Shown here: positions 16,439 through 23,557 of the stretch, piece by piece
Numbering within the stretch: the first letter of the stretch is position 1
How the letters are laid out: each line of letters begins with the position of its first letter
Virus record (IMG/VR): IMGVR_UViG_3300008110_000307
Span: 1-28,510 of that record
Origin: a virus
DNA: 28,510 bases
Strand: one strand, 5' to 3'
Program-made: the position numbers and the translations under genes
The notes under the pieces: model-generated
Databases searched by the model: none
The model's input: only the letters and a program-made list of their open reading frames with translations
Told to the model about the DNA's origin: nothing

Positions 16439-16819
16439 ATGGCAACAATAAGAACAATACTTAAAAAAGTTAGACAACAAGCAGTTGTAAAAATAGTTGG
16501 TGATGGTCAAGCAAATATTACAAGTGCAGATCTTGCTATTGCCGATGAAACTATAGATCAACCAAATGTCCAAATGAATATTACTGGTGTAATGTGGTCT
16601 ACTCCTGGCTCTATTCCTATTGTTGTTTCTCGCGGCGGTACAGCAATACTATATCTTAATGGAAATGATAACTGGTCTATGACTCAAACAATGGGATTCT
16701 CAGATACAGCTAATAATAACGCTAATATATTTGTTGCAATGCCGGCGAATTCTTTAGTATATTTTACTATTTCAAAGCCTGCTGGTTTTATTGAGCCAGA
16801 CCAACAAACTAAGAAGTAA
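16439..16819 (+). CDS. Beta-rich protein between prohead genes, possible capsid accessory (126 aa)
   Basis: 126 residues, nearly all predicted beta. A short basic N-terminus (TIRTILKKVRQQAVVKIVGD) is followed by alternating strands (VQMNITGVMWSTPGSIPIVV, GGTAILYLNGNDNWSM, VYFTISKPAGF). AGAGGAAGAC upstream is a good ribosome-binding site. It lies between the prohead core gene and the gp21 protease, a position with no counterpart in T4. The compact beta fold and head-gene context make a capsid decoration or vertex-associated protein plausible. No family was recognised with certainty. Confidence 0.7.
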   Translation: MATIRTILKKVRQQAVVKIVGDGQANITSADLAIADETIDQPNVQMNITGVMWSTPGSIPIVVSRGGTAILYLNGNDNWSMTQTMGFSDTANNNANIFVAMPANSLVYFTISKPAGFIEPDQQTKK

Positions 16820-16828
16820 GGAATTTTA

Positions 16829-17479
16829 ATGAGATTAATTAAAGAAGTTGCACAAGATTTAAAATACCTTGTAGAAGAGAAACAAGGTGGTGGTAAGAAC
16901 ATTTTTATCGAAGGTATTTTTGCACAAGCAGAAAAACCAAATAGAAATAACCGTTCTTACGGTAAAGGTATAATGGAACGCGAAGTAACTAAGTACCAAT
17001 CACTTATCGGCGAAAAACGTTCATTGGGAGAATTAGGACATCCTGAAAATCCTTCGATTAATTTACATCAAGTTTCCCATCTAATTACCGGCCTAAAAAT
17101 GGAAGGTAATGATGTATACGGCAAAGCTAAAATCTTAGATACGCCAATGGGAATTATTGCTAAAAACTTAATAGAAAATGAAGTTCGTTTAGGCGTATCA
17201 ACTAGAGGTCTAGGATCGTTAAAAATGAACTCAAACGGAATCAACGAAGTGCAAGATGACTTTCATCTAGCAACCGTAGATATTGTTGCTGATCCTTCTG
17301 CGCCGGATGCCTTTGTGCAAGGTATTATGGAAAATGTAGAATGGATTTGTGAGAATGGTATTTGGAAAGCAACACAAATTGAGGCTGCACAAAAAACAAT
17401 TAAGAAGGCTTCTGCCAAGGAATTGGACGAAGTTAAATTAAAAATATTTGAACAATTCGTAAATCAATTGTCTAGGTAA
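16829..17479 (+). CDS. gp21: Prohead core protein protease gp21
   Basis: 216 residues (T4: 212). Conserved elements are IFIEGIFAQAEKPNRNNRSY (25-44), catalytic His71 in SLGELGHPENP, HLITGLKMEG, and nucleophile Ser124 in LGVSTRGLGS, then DIVADPSAPDAFV. This is the herpes/T4-type serine protease that is built into the prohead, digests the scaffold and trims the shell proteins, usually after Glu in (Leu/Ile)-x-Glu. Both catalytic residues are present. It starts nine bases after the upstream stop with a GGAA ribosome-binding sequence. Confidence 0.96.
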   Translation: MRLIKEVAQDLKYLVEEKQGGGKNIFIEGIFAQAEKPNRNNRSYGKGIMEREVTKYQSLIGEKRSLGELGHPENPSINLHQVSHLITGLKMEGNDVYGKAKILDTPMGIIAKNLIENEVRLGVSTRGLGSLKMNSNGINEVQDDFHLATVDIVADPSAPDAFVQGIMENVEWICENGIWKATQIEAAQKTIKKASAKELDEVKLKIFEQFVNQLSR

Positions 17480-17486
17480 CTAGAAT

Positions 17487-17494
17487 TATAAATA
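17487..17494 (+). promoter_or_regulatory. T4-type late promoter before gp22 (TATAAATA)
   Basis: An exact late octamer in the 50-base gap between gp21 and gp22, 35 bases before the gp22 ATG. A TAGGAG ribosome-binding site follows at 17518-17523. The geometry is like that before gp18 and gp23. Confidence 0.8.
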
Positions 17495-17529
17495 TTGATT
17501 GAGTATATTCATACATTTAGGAGACACTA

Positions 17530-18684
17530 ATGTCAGTAGAAAGTAAAGTTAAGGAATTGCTAGAACGCGTAACAGCTAAAGCTTCTTCTTTAAATGAAGA
17601 AGCTGGGCCTATGGTACCGACAAAGCCAAAAGATTCCACAATCAAACCTGCCAATGCTGGCGATAGTGGCAATCCCAAGCAAGGCGACTCTCAAGAAGCA
17701 AGTCACGAAGACCGTGATGAAAAAGATGCTAACCAAGGATCTATTACTGCAAAAGGTATTTCTAAAAATACTATTGCAATGAAGGGCCCTGTAGGCGATG
17801 CACCTAATTTCACCACTGTACAGAGTTTGTCTTCTATCCCTCAGAACACCGGTAATCATATGCAACACGGTGAAGAAACAGAATCAGATGAAAATCTAGA
17901 AGTTGTTTCGGAAGAGGAAGAAACCGAAGAAGAAACAATTGAAGCTCAAGAAACAGTTGTTGAGCCAATTGATTTATCTCCAATCTTCGGTGAAGGCCTA
18001 TCAGAAGAATTCAGAGAAAAAGCTACAGCCATTTTTGAAGCAGCAGTTATTGCTCGCGTAAATAACGAAATGGAAAAAGTAGCAGCTTCCTTAGAAGAAA
18101 AATATGCAGAAGAATTTGATGTATATAAGGAAGGCGTAGTAGAAAAAATCGATTCATATCTTAACTATGTAGTTGAGAATTGGATGGAAGAAAATAAATT
18201 AGCGATAGAAAATGGTCTTCGTACAGAAATCGCAGAAGATTTTATGTCGGGACTTAAGGCTCTCTTCAAAGAACATTACATTGAAGTGCCTGAAGAAAAA
18301 TATGATGTAATAGGTGATTTACAAGGTAAAGTAACAGAGTTGGAAGAAAATCTAAATAGTCAGTTGGCAAATAATATTGGTTTGAATACTGAAGTAACAG
18401 ATCTTAAAAAGAAACTTATCATTAAAGAAATGACTAAAGATCTAGCAGATACTGAAGTAAACAAATTAACAAAACTTCTAGAAGGTGTAGAGTTCGATAA
18501 TTCCGATATCTACAAGGAAAAAGTTTCCGTTATCAAGGAAAATTATTTCCCTCGCGAATCAGTTGTTAAAGAAACAGCTAAGCAAGCTCTAATAGAAGAA
18601 ACTGGCACACAACCTGAATATTCAGGCAACGATGTTGTTTCATCTTATGCACAGGCCTTATCAAGAACAATCAAAAGACAATAA
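17530..18684 (+). CDS. gp22: Prohead scaffold protein gp22
   Basis: 384 residues, longer than T4 gp22 (269). The N-terminal 130 residues are hydrophilic and low complexity (PTKPKDSTIKPANAGDSGNP, NHMQHGEETESDENL), then very acidic (VVSEEEETEEETIEAQE). From residue 150 it is almost wholly helical with long coiled-coil stretches (IGDLQGKVTELEENL and following, LIIKEMTKDLADTEV), ending SSYAQALSRTIKRQ, as in other gp22 proteins. The scaffold assembles inside the gp23 shell and is degraded by gp21. It is flanked by late promoters on both sides, which would allow separate dosage of scaffold and capsid protein. Confidence 0.93.
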   Translation: MSVESKVKELLERVTAKASSLNEEAGPMVPTKPKDSTIKPANAGDSGNPKQGDSQEASHEDRDEKDANQGSITAKGISKNTIAMKGPVGDAPNFTTVQSLSSIPQNTGNHMQHGEETESDENLEVVSEEEETEEETIEAQETVVEPIDLSPIFGEGLSEEFREKATAIFEAAVIARVNNEMEKVAASLEEKYAEEFDVYKEGVVEKIDSYLNYVVENWMEENKLAIENGLRTEIAEDFMSGLKALFKEHYIEVPEEKYDVIGDLQGKVTELEENLNSQLANNIGLNTEVTDLKKKLIIKEMTKDLADTEVNKLTKLLEGVEFDNSDIYKEKVSVIKENYFPRESVVKETAKQALIEETGTQPEYSGNDVVSSYAQALSRTIKRQ

Positions 18685-18707
18685 CTTATAAATAAGTAAT
18701 AAGTTAT
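18681..18707. repeat. Perfect 9-bp inverted repeat overlapping the gp23 late promoter
   Basis: ATAACTTAT (18681-18689) and ATAAGTTAT (18699-18707) are exact reverse complements around a 9-base spacer. The repeat includes the gp22 stop codon and most of the TATAAATA octamer. In RNA it would form an AU-rich hairpin without a U-tract, so it is not a standard terminator. Confidence 0.6.
18687..18694 (+). promoter_or_regulatory. T4-type late promoter before gp23 (TATAAATA)
   Basis: An exact late octamer between gp22 and gp23, 38 bases before the gp23 ATG, with a strong AAGGAG (18720-18725) 7 bases from the ATG. It is expected to give extra major capsid protein transcript beyond the upstream operon. 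Confidence 0.82.
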
Positions 18708-18732
18708 CCAAATTTAAACAAGGAGACATTAA

Positions 18733-20016
18733 ATGTTTTTATCAGAAAATGCACAACAAAAATGGGCAGCAATTTTAGATCATCCCGATCTAGCTCCTAT
18801 TAAAGATTCATATAAGCGTCAAGTAACAGCAGTGTTGCTTGAAAATCAGGAAAGATCTTTGAGAGAAGAGCGTCAAGCACTTTTCGAAACACCTGCAAAC
18901 AACATTCAAGCCACAAGCGGTATTGACAAGTACGATCCAATCATGATTGGTCTAGTACGTCGTGCAATGCCTAACCTAATGGCATATGACATTTGCGGTG
19001 TACAACCTATGACTGGCCCAACAGGCTTGATCTTCGCAATGAGATCAATGTATGGTTCAGAGCGTAATAACACCTCAACTCGTAAAGAAGCATTGTACAA
19101 TGAAGCAAATACTTCATTCTCAAGCTCAATGCAAGATGCTACAGGTAACAACCCAGTATTTGGAACATACAACACTGGTAATGCTACAATGACAGCTTCA
19201 ATGGAAGCTCAAGAGAATTTTGGTGAAATGTCATTCTCAATTGACAAGACAACAGTTACTGCTAAGAGCAGAGCATTGAAGGCAGAATACACTGTTGAAT
19301 TGGCACAAGACTTGAAAGCAATTCACGGTCTTGACGCAGAGGCAGAATTATCAAATATTCTATCTCAAGAATTCATGTTTGAGATCAATCGCGAAGTTGT
19401 TCGTACAATCTACAAAGTTGCTAAGAATGGTTCACCTTCAACCGCAACCGCTGGTACATTCGACTTAGACGTTGACTCCAATGGTCGTTGGTCTGTAGAA
19501 CGCTTCAAAGGTCTATTGTTCAATATTGAACGTGATGCTAACCACATTGCACAAGACACAAGAAGAGGAAAAGGTAACTTCATCGTTTGCTCTGCAGACG
19601 TTGCAAGTGCATTAGCTATGTCTGGTGTTCTAGACTATACCCCAGCTCTTTCTACAAACTTGAATGTAGACGATACAGGCAATACATTCGCAGGCGTTCT
19701 AAATGGTCGCTTCCGTGTTTATATTGATCCATATTCTGCAAACCTAGGAGCTGCTAATCAGTTCTACATGGTTGGTTATAAGGGTTCTTCTCCTTATGAC
19801 GCAGGTATGTTCTATTGCCCATATGTACCTCTACAAATGGTTCGTGCAATTGATCCTAACAGCTTCCAGCCAAAGATTGGCTTCAAGACACGTTATGGTT
19901 TGATTGCTAACCCATACGTTACATCTAGCGACTCTTTATCAGACGCAGATGCTGACAGATTTACCGCAGGACGTAACCAGTACTATCGTAAGACTAAGGT
20001 TATCAACCTAATGTAA
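18733..20016 (+). CDS. gp23: Major capsid protein gp23
   Basis: 427 residues, shorter than T4 gp23 (521). IGLVRRAMPNLMAYDICGVQ followed by PMTGPTGLIFAMRS is the family signature. Later landmarks are FGEMSFSIDKTTVTAKSRAL, ELAQDLKAIHGLDAEAELSN, VERFKGLLFNIERDANHIAQ, and the C-terminal KTRYGLIANPY. An HK97-fold shell protein, it is cleaved by gp21 in T4. A matching (Leu)-x-Glu site, LFE/TPAN, lies at residues 50-53, a fitting distance before VRRAMPNL. Arg codons are mainly CGT/CGC and many Asn/Asp/Phe codons end in C, unlike the AGA-rich fibre genes, consistent with very high expression. It has its own late promoter and terminator. Confidence 0.98.
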   Translation: MFLSENAQQKWAAILDHPDLAPIKDSYKRQVTAVLLENQERSLREERQALFETPANNIQATSGIDKYDPIMIGLVRRAMPNLMAYDICGVQPMTGPTGLIFAMRSMYGSERNNTSTRKEALYNEANTSFSSSMQDATGNNPVFGTYNTGNATMTASMEAQENFGEMSFSIDKTTVTAKSRALKAEYTVELAQDLKAIHGLDAEAELSNILSQEFMFEINREVVRTIYKVAKNGSPSTATAGTFDLDVDSNGRWSVERFKGLLFNIERDANHIAQDTRRGKGNFIVCSADVASALAMSGVLDYTPALSTNLNVDDTGNTFAGVLNGRFRVYIDPYSANLGAANQFYMVGYKGSSPYDAGMFYCPYVPLQMVRAIDPNSFQPKIGFKTRYGLIANPYVTSSDSLSDADADRFTAGRNQYYRKTKVINLM

Positions 20017-20041
20017 TCAACCGACATTAAGATCGGACTTT

Positions 20042-20067
20042 AAGGGGGAAGCAATTCCCCCTTTTTT
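20042..20067 (+). terminator. Intrinsic terminator after gp23
   Basis: AAGGGGGAA (20042-20050), loop GCAA (20051-20054), TTCCCCCTT (20055-20063), running into T's to 20067. This is a perfect 9-bp stem with five G-C pairs and a stable GNRA-type tetraloop, the strongest hairpin in the window. It lies 25 bases after the gp23 stop and just before the next late promoter, so it isolates capsid transcription from the downstream unit. Confidence 0.95.
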
Positions 20068-20081
20068 GTCTTTGCACAGGC

Positions 20082-20089
20082 TATAAATA
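20082..20089 (+). promoter_or_regulatory. T4-type late promoter after the gp23 terminator (TATAAATA)
   Basis: An exact late octamer 14 bases after the terminator T-run and 23 bases before the ATG of the tail-tube-fold gene. The ribosome-binding site is AAAAGG (20101-20106), 6 bases before the ATG. Confidence 0.8.
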
Positions 20090-20112
20090 TAATGTAGAGT
20101 AAAAGGTTTAAA

Positions 20113-20700
20113 ATGGCATTCACACAAAATATTAATTTAATACAAGAAAGTTCTGTTAGTTCGTTATCCAAAACATACGATTTCTTACGACCAAACGCTT
20201 TCAAATTTAGTATTAAAGATTTGCCCACTACATCGTTTACTTGTCAATCTGCAAATCTCCCTGATTTACAATTAGGGTTTGCAATACAACCTACCCCGTT
20301 TGTTGATGTTCCTACAATAGGAGATAAAATAAATTTCGGGGATTTTACTATTAGATTTTTGATAGCAGAAGATATGTCCAATTACATTGAATTATATCGT
20401 TGGCTTATTGCTCTTGGGTTCCCAGACAATTATAATCAATTCTCAACCTTTGCGAAAAACAGACCAAGCAGTTTTCCTTTTGTAACAAAAACAAATGGAA
20501 AGTCTGATATTTTGGCTTACTCGGATGGATTATTGACTATTTTAGACTCGACAAATAACCCTAAAGTAAATATAATATTTAAAAATCTTTTCCCTATATC
20601 ATTACAGGCCCTTGATTTTGACATTGCGTCACAAAGCGTAGAATATTTTACAGCGATAGCATCGTTCAAATATACTATTTTCGAAGTAGAACCCTTATAA
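20113..20700 (+). CDS. Tail-tube-fold virion structural protein (195 aa)
   Basis: 195 residues. FLRPNAFKFSIKDLPTTSFT, CQSANLPDL, PFVDVPTIGDKINFGDFTIR, FLIAEDMSNYIELYRWLIAL and YSDGLLTILDSTNNP form the layout of the T4 tail-tube superfamily as it appears in T4-like phages of cyanobacteria: a tube-like beta barrel with the conserved 'P-x-x-x-x-P-x-x-G-D' loop. It differs from gp19 of this phage, so it is a paralogue by fold, perhaps the tube initiator (gp54-like) or a terminator. In related genomes the gene after gp23 is often labelled gp3, and I cannot decide between these. It has its own late promoter, which supports a structural role. Confidence 0.75.
   Translation: MAFTQNINLIQESSVSSLSKTYDFLRPNAFKFSIKDLPTTSFTCQSANLPDLQLGFAIQPTPFVDVPTIGDKINFGDFTIRFLIAEDMSNYIELYRWLIALGFPDNYNQFSTFAKNRPSSFPFVTKTNGKSDILAYSDGLLTILDSTNNPKVNIIFKNLFPISLQALDFDIASQSVEYFTAIASFKYTIFEVEPL
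20618..20644 (+). promoter_or_regulatory. Possible sigma-70-type promoter inside the tail-tube-fold gene
   Basis: TTGACA (20618-20623, exact -35) and TAGAAT (20639-20644, one mismatch to TATAAT) with a 15-base spacer, two short of optimal. It would place a start about 65 bases before the glycosyltransferase gene and could drive that gene with uvsY, uvsW and gp55 before late genes turn on. It lies within coding sequence and the spacing is poor, so it is weak evidence. Confidence 0.25.
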
Positions 20701-20717
20701 TATAACTTGGAGTTATT

Positions 20718-21620
20718 ATGGATAAAAATAAAAAAGTAATTAAACCTATGGCCCTACCTAAAATTCCTTCTTTGCCGAAGGTACCTGGTACGCCAACCGC
20801 AGAAACTCCTGCGGCACCTGGTCAACAAAAATTAGAAGTTAAACTTGAGGATTTGCGAAAAGAAAAAATCTTTATTGCAACTCCTTGCTATGGCGGACAA
20901 TTGACTGAGGCATATTTTAGATCAACAATTCGTTTGTTAACATTCTGCAATCAACATCAAATTCCAATTGCATTTGGTACAATTGCAAATGAGTCTCTTG
21001 TTACTCGTGCTCGTAACGTATTGGTTGCTTATTTCCTACAAAGCGACTTTACCCGTTTAATGTTTATTGATGCGGACATTGAATTCCAAGTTGAAGATGT
21101 AATTAAATTAATTGCACATAATAAGGAAGTTGCAGTAGGTGCATATCCTAAGAAGGGTGTTAATTGGCAACGTATTCGTGAAAGTGTTAAACAAACAGAT
21201 CAGCCTTTTGACGACAAAGCAATTGCATCATTCGGTAGCGATTATGCCATTAACTTTAAATTCATAAATCGTGAAGCAAAACAAATTGCAATCGAGAATG
21301 GTCTAATTCGTTTGCATGACGGCGCAACAGGCTTCATGATGATTAAGCGTGAAGTAATTCAGAAGATGATTGAGAAGTATCCTGAATTGAAATATAACAA
21401 TGATTTGAATACTCCTCCAGAGTTGAATCCTCATTTCTACGCATTCTTTGATACAATGATTGATCCGAAGGATAAGCGTTATTTGTCTGAAGATTATACC
21501 TTTAGTCGCAGATGGCAAGACATCGGTGGCGAAATTTGGCTTGATCCTTCAATCTCATTGAATCACTATGGTTCGTTTAATTTCCAAGGTAATCCTCAGC
21601 AAATTATTCAAATAGGTTAA
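20718..21620 (+). CDS. GT-A-fold glycosyltransferase (300 aa)
   Basis: Residues 8-38 are a Pro/Ala/Lys-rich flexible lead (PKIPSLPKVPGTPTAETPAA). The catalytic domain then begins EKIFIATPCYGGQLTEAYFR. A DxD metal/nucleotide-sugar motif is at 118-120 (MFIDADIEF). Further conserved-looking parts are NESLVTRARNVLVAYFL, HDGATGFMMIKREVI and SEDYTFSRRWQDIGGEIWLD followed by LNHYGSF. No signal peptide, so it acts in the cytoplasm. Acceptor unknown: DNA, a virion protein or host glycan are possible. Arg is mostly coded by CGT. The ribosome-binding site TTGGAG is 6 bases from the ATG, 17 bases after the tail gene. Confidence 0.85.
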   Translation: MDKNKKVIKPMALPKIPSLPKVPGTPTAETPAAPGQQKLEVKLEDLRKEKIFIATPCYGGQLTEAYFRSTIRLLTFCNQHQIPIAFGTIANESLVTRARNVLVAYFLQSDFTRLMFIDADIEFQVEDVIKLIAHNKEVAVGAYPKKGVNWQRIRESVKQTDQPFDDKAIASFGSDYAINFKFINREAKQIAIENGLIRLHDGATGFMMIKREVIQKMIEKYPELKYNNDLNTPPELNPHFYAFFDTMIDPKDKRYLSEDYTFSRRWQDIGGEIWLDPSISLNHYGSFNFQGNPQQIIQIG

Positions 21621-21625
21621 TTTAA

Positions 21626-21638
21626 ATAATATATTATG
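21626..21638. promoter_or_regulatory. Palindrome ATAATATATTAT at the uvsY start
   Basis: A perfect 12-base palindrome at 21626-21637 overlaps the first two bases of the uvsY ATG (21636). The same 13 bases, in the same register to the ATG, recur at the MazG-like start (24591-24603). Neither start has a purine-rich ribosome-binding site immediately upstream. It may be an operator or a shared core promoter element; chance is possible in DNA this AT-rich. Confidence 0.4.
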
Positions 21639-22076
21639 AAATTATCAGATCTACAAGATTCCTGGAAGGATGATTGTAAAATTGATGAAATGAATCTTGG
21701 ACGTGAATCGGCTAGAACTCCTACCCTTCACGCCAAGTATTTAAATTATCTATCGTCCACTCGTCTTAATCTTCGTAAAACCGAATCCGATTATTTAAAT
21801 TGCCGTCGTAAGAAATATAAGTATTATCGCGGCGAAATGACTAAGCAAGAATTGGACGATGAAGGTTGGGAACAATGGCAAGGAAATAAACCCCTAAAGA
21901 ACGAGATGGATGAATTTCTAACTGTAGATAATGATCTTATTTTACTACAGGATAAGGTAGAATATTTTAAAACAGTATTGTATCAATTAGAACAAATCAT
22001 CCGTTCTTTGAATAGTCGTACTTGGGATATTAAAAATGCTATTGAATGGAATAAGTTTACTAACGGCATGATGTAA
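21636..22076 (+). CDS. uvsY: Recombination mediator UvsY
   Basis: 146 residues (T4: 137). Start MKLSDLQDSWKDDCKID, HAKYLNYLSSTRLNLRKTES, then YYRGEMTKQEL and a C-terminal helix VLYQLEQIIRSLNSRTWDIK ending in AIEWNKFTNG. These follow T4 UvsY: short helical N-terminus, K-x-D-Y-Y-x-G centre, and a C-terminal helix with W/F. UvsY loads the UvsX recombinase on SSB-coated (gp32) ssDNA for recombination-dependent replication. The last base of its stop is the first base of uvsW (TAATG), so the two are co-translated. No ribosome-binding site is clear at its own start. Confidence 0.9.
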   Translation: MKLSDLQDSWKDDCKIDEMNLGRESARTPTLHAKYLNYLSSTRLNLRKTESDYLNCRRKKYKYYRGEMTKQELDDEGWEQWQGNKPLKNEMDEFLTVDNDLILLQDKVEYFKTVLYQLEQIIRSLNSRTWDIKNAIEWNKFTNGMM

Positions 22077-23557
22077 TGGCTGATCTTTACGTATCTAAAT
22101 TAAATGAAGTACATCTTAGAGTAGATTGTGAACCTTCATTAGCACAAGAATTAAACGACCATTTTTCGTTTGAAGTTCCTGGTGCTAAGTTCCATCCTCT
22201 CTATAAGTCTCGTATGTGGGATGGAAAAGTTAGACTATTTTCAATGTTCACAAAAGAGTTGTATGTTGGACTTTTAAGTTATTTAGAACACTTTGCAAAA
22301 GAACGAGATTATGTAATAGATTATGAAAAGTATATTCATACTGCAGATGCTGTTACTTATGATATAGTTAAAAACTTCTGCGAAGGATTGAAACTCTCAT
22401 CTAAGGGACAACCCCTTCAAATAAGAGATTACCAAATTGATGCGGTATATCAAGCAATCAATGATGGTAGACGTCTATTATTATCACCTACCGGTTCAGG
22501 TAAATCACTAATACTTTATTGTTTGATTCGTTGGAATGAACGATGGAATCGTCGTCAACTTATTCTTGTTCCTACAACCTCTCTTGTAGAACAAATGTAT
22601 TCTGATTTTCAAGATTATTCTGGTCTTAATGGTTGGAAAGCATCTGAGGAATGCCATCGCATTTACGGCGGACATGAAAAATCAAATCAATATAATGTAG
22701 TCATTAGTACATGGCAATCACTATATAAACTGCCCAAGCAATTCTTTGCAGACTTTAAGGTAATTTATGGTGATGAAGCACACAACTTTAAAGCAAAATC
22801 ACTTACAAGTATACTAAATAAGTGTATACATACTCCCTATAGATTTGGTACTACAGGAACTTTAGATGGCACTAAAACTCACAAACTTGTACTTGAGGGT
22901 TTATTTGGTCCTGTTTATAAAGTAACAACAACTAAGAAGTTAATTGAAAGTAAGTCTCTTGCTGATTTAGAAATATTTAATGTTATTCTGCAATATACAG
23001 ATGAAATTAAAAAAGCAGTAAAAGGAAATTCTTATCAAGAAGAAATGGATTTCATTGTTCAATACGAACCTAGAAATAAATTTATTCGTAATTTGGCTTT
23101 AAAGCAAGAAGGTAATACTTTGGTTCTTTTTCAATATGTTGAGAAGCATGGCAAGATACTATATGATATGATAGCAGAGAGATGTGATACTAGAAAAGTA
23201 TTTTTTGTATATGGCGGAACAGATACAGAACAACGAGAACAAATTCGAGCATTGACAGAAACAGAAAATGATGCTATAATTGTAGCATCATATGGAACTT
23301 TCTCTACAGGAATAAATATTAAAAATTTACATAATATTATTTTTGCTTCTCCCTCAAAATCTAGAATTAGAAATCTTCAATCTATTGGACGAGGACTACG
23401 AACAAGCGAATCTAAAAAGACATGTAAACTATATGATATTGCAGATGACCTAAGTTGGAAAAATAAAAAGAACTATACGTTGTTACATATGATTGAAAGA
23501 ATTAAAATTTATAATGATGAGCATTTCAACTATAAGTTAGTAAAGGTATCAATTTAA
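22076..23557 (+). CDS. uvsW: Recombination helicase UvsW
   Basis: 493 residues (T4 UvsW: about 500). The N-terminal domain has the family element PGAKFHPLYKSRMWDGKVRL (35-54). The superfamily 2 helicase motifs follow: Q-motif RDYQIDAV (118-125), motif I LLLSPTGSGKS (134-144), Ia LILVPTTSLVEQM, motif II DEAH (233-236), III GTTGTLDG (258-265), IV/V VASYGTFSTGINIKN, VI QSIGRGLR (435-442). All core motifs are intact. UvsW remodels stalled forks and R-loops and drives branch migration with UvsX/UvsY. In T4 its late expression switches off origin-dependent replication. Confidence 0.96.
   Translation: MADLYVSKLNEVHLRVDCEPSLAQELNDHFSFEVPGAKFHPLYKSRMWDGKVRLFSMFTKELYVGLLSYLEHFAKERDYVIDYEKYIHTADAVTYDIVKNFCEGLKLSSKGQPLQIRDYQIDAVYQAINDGRRLLLSPTGSGKSLILYCLIRWNERWNRRQLILVPTTSLVEQMYSDFQDYSGLNGWKASEECHRIYGGHEKSNQYNVVISTWQSLYKLPKQFFADFKVIYGDEAHNFKAKSLTSILNKCIHTPYRFGTTGTLDGTKTHKLVLEGLFGPVYKVTTTKKLIESKSLADLEIFNVILQYTDEIKKAVKGNSYQEEMDFIVQYEPRNKFIRNLALKQEGNTLVLFQYVEKHGKILYDMIAERCDTRKVFFVYGGTDTEQREQIRALTETENDAIIVASYGTFSTGINIKNLHNIIFASPSKSRIRNLQSIGRGLRTSESKKTCKLYDIADDLSWKNKKNYTLLHMIERIKIYNDEHFNYKLVKVSI

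Noticed and set aside
21620-21635. TTTAAATA before uvsY as a late promoter
   Set aside because: It departs from the octamer at a core position (TTTAAATA rather than TATAAATA) and lies within an AT-only stretch.
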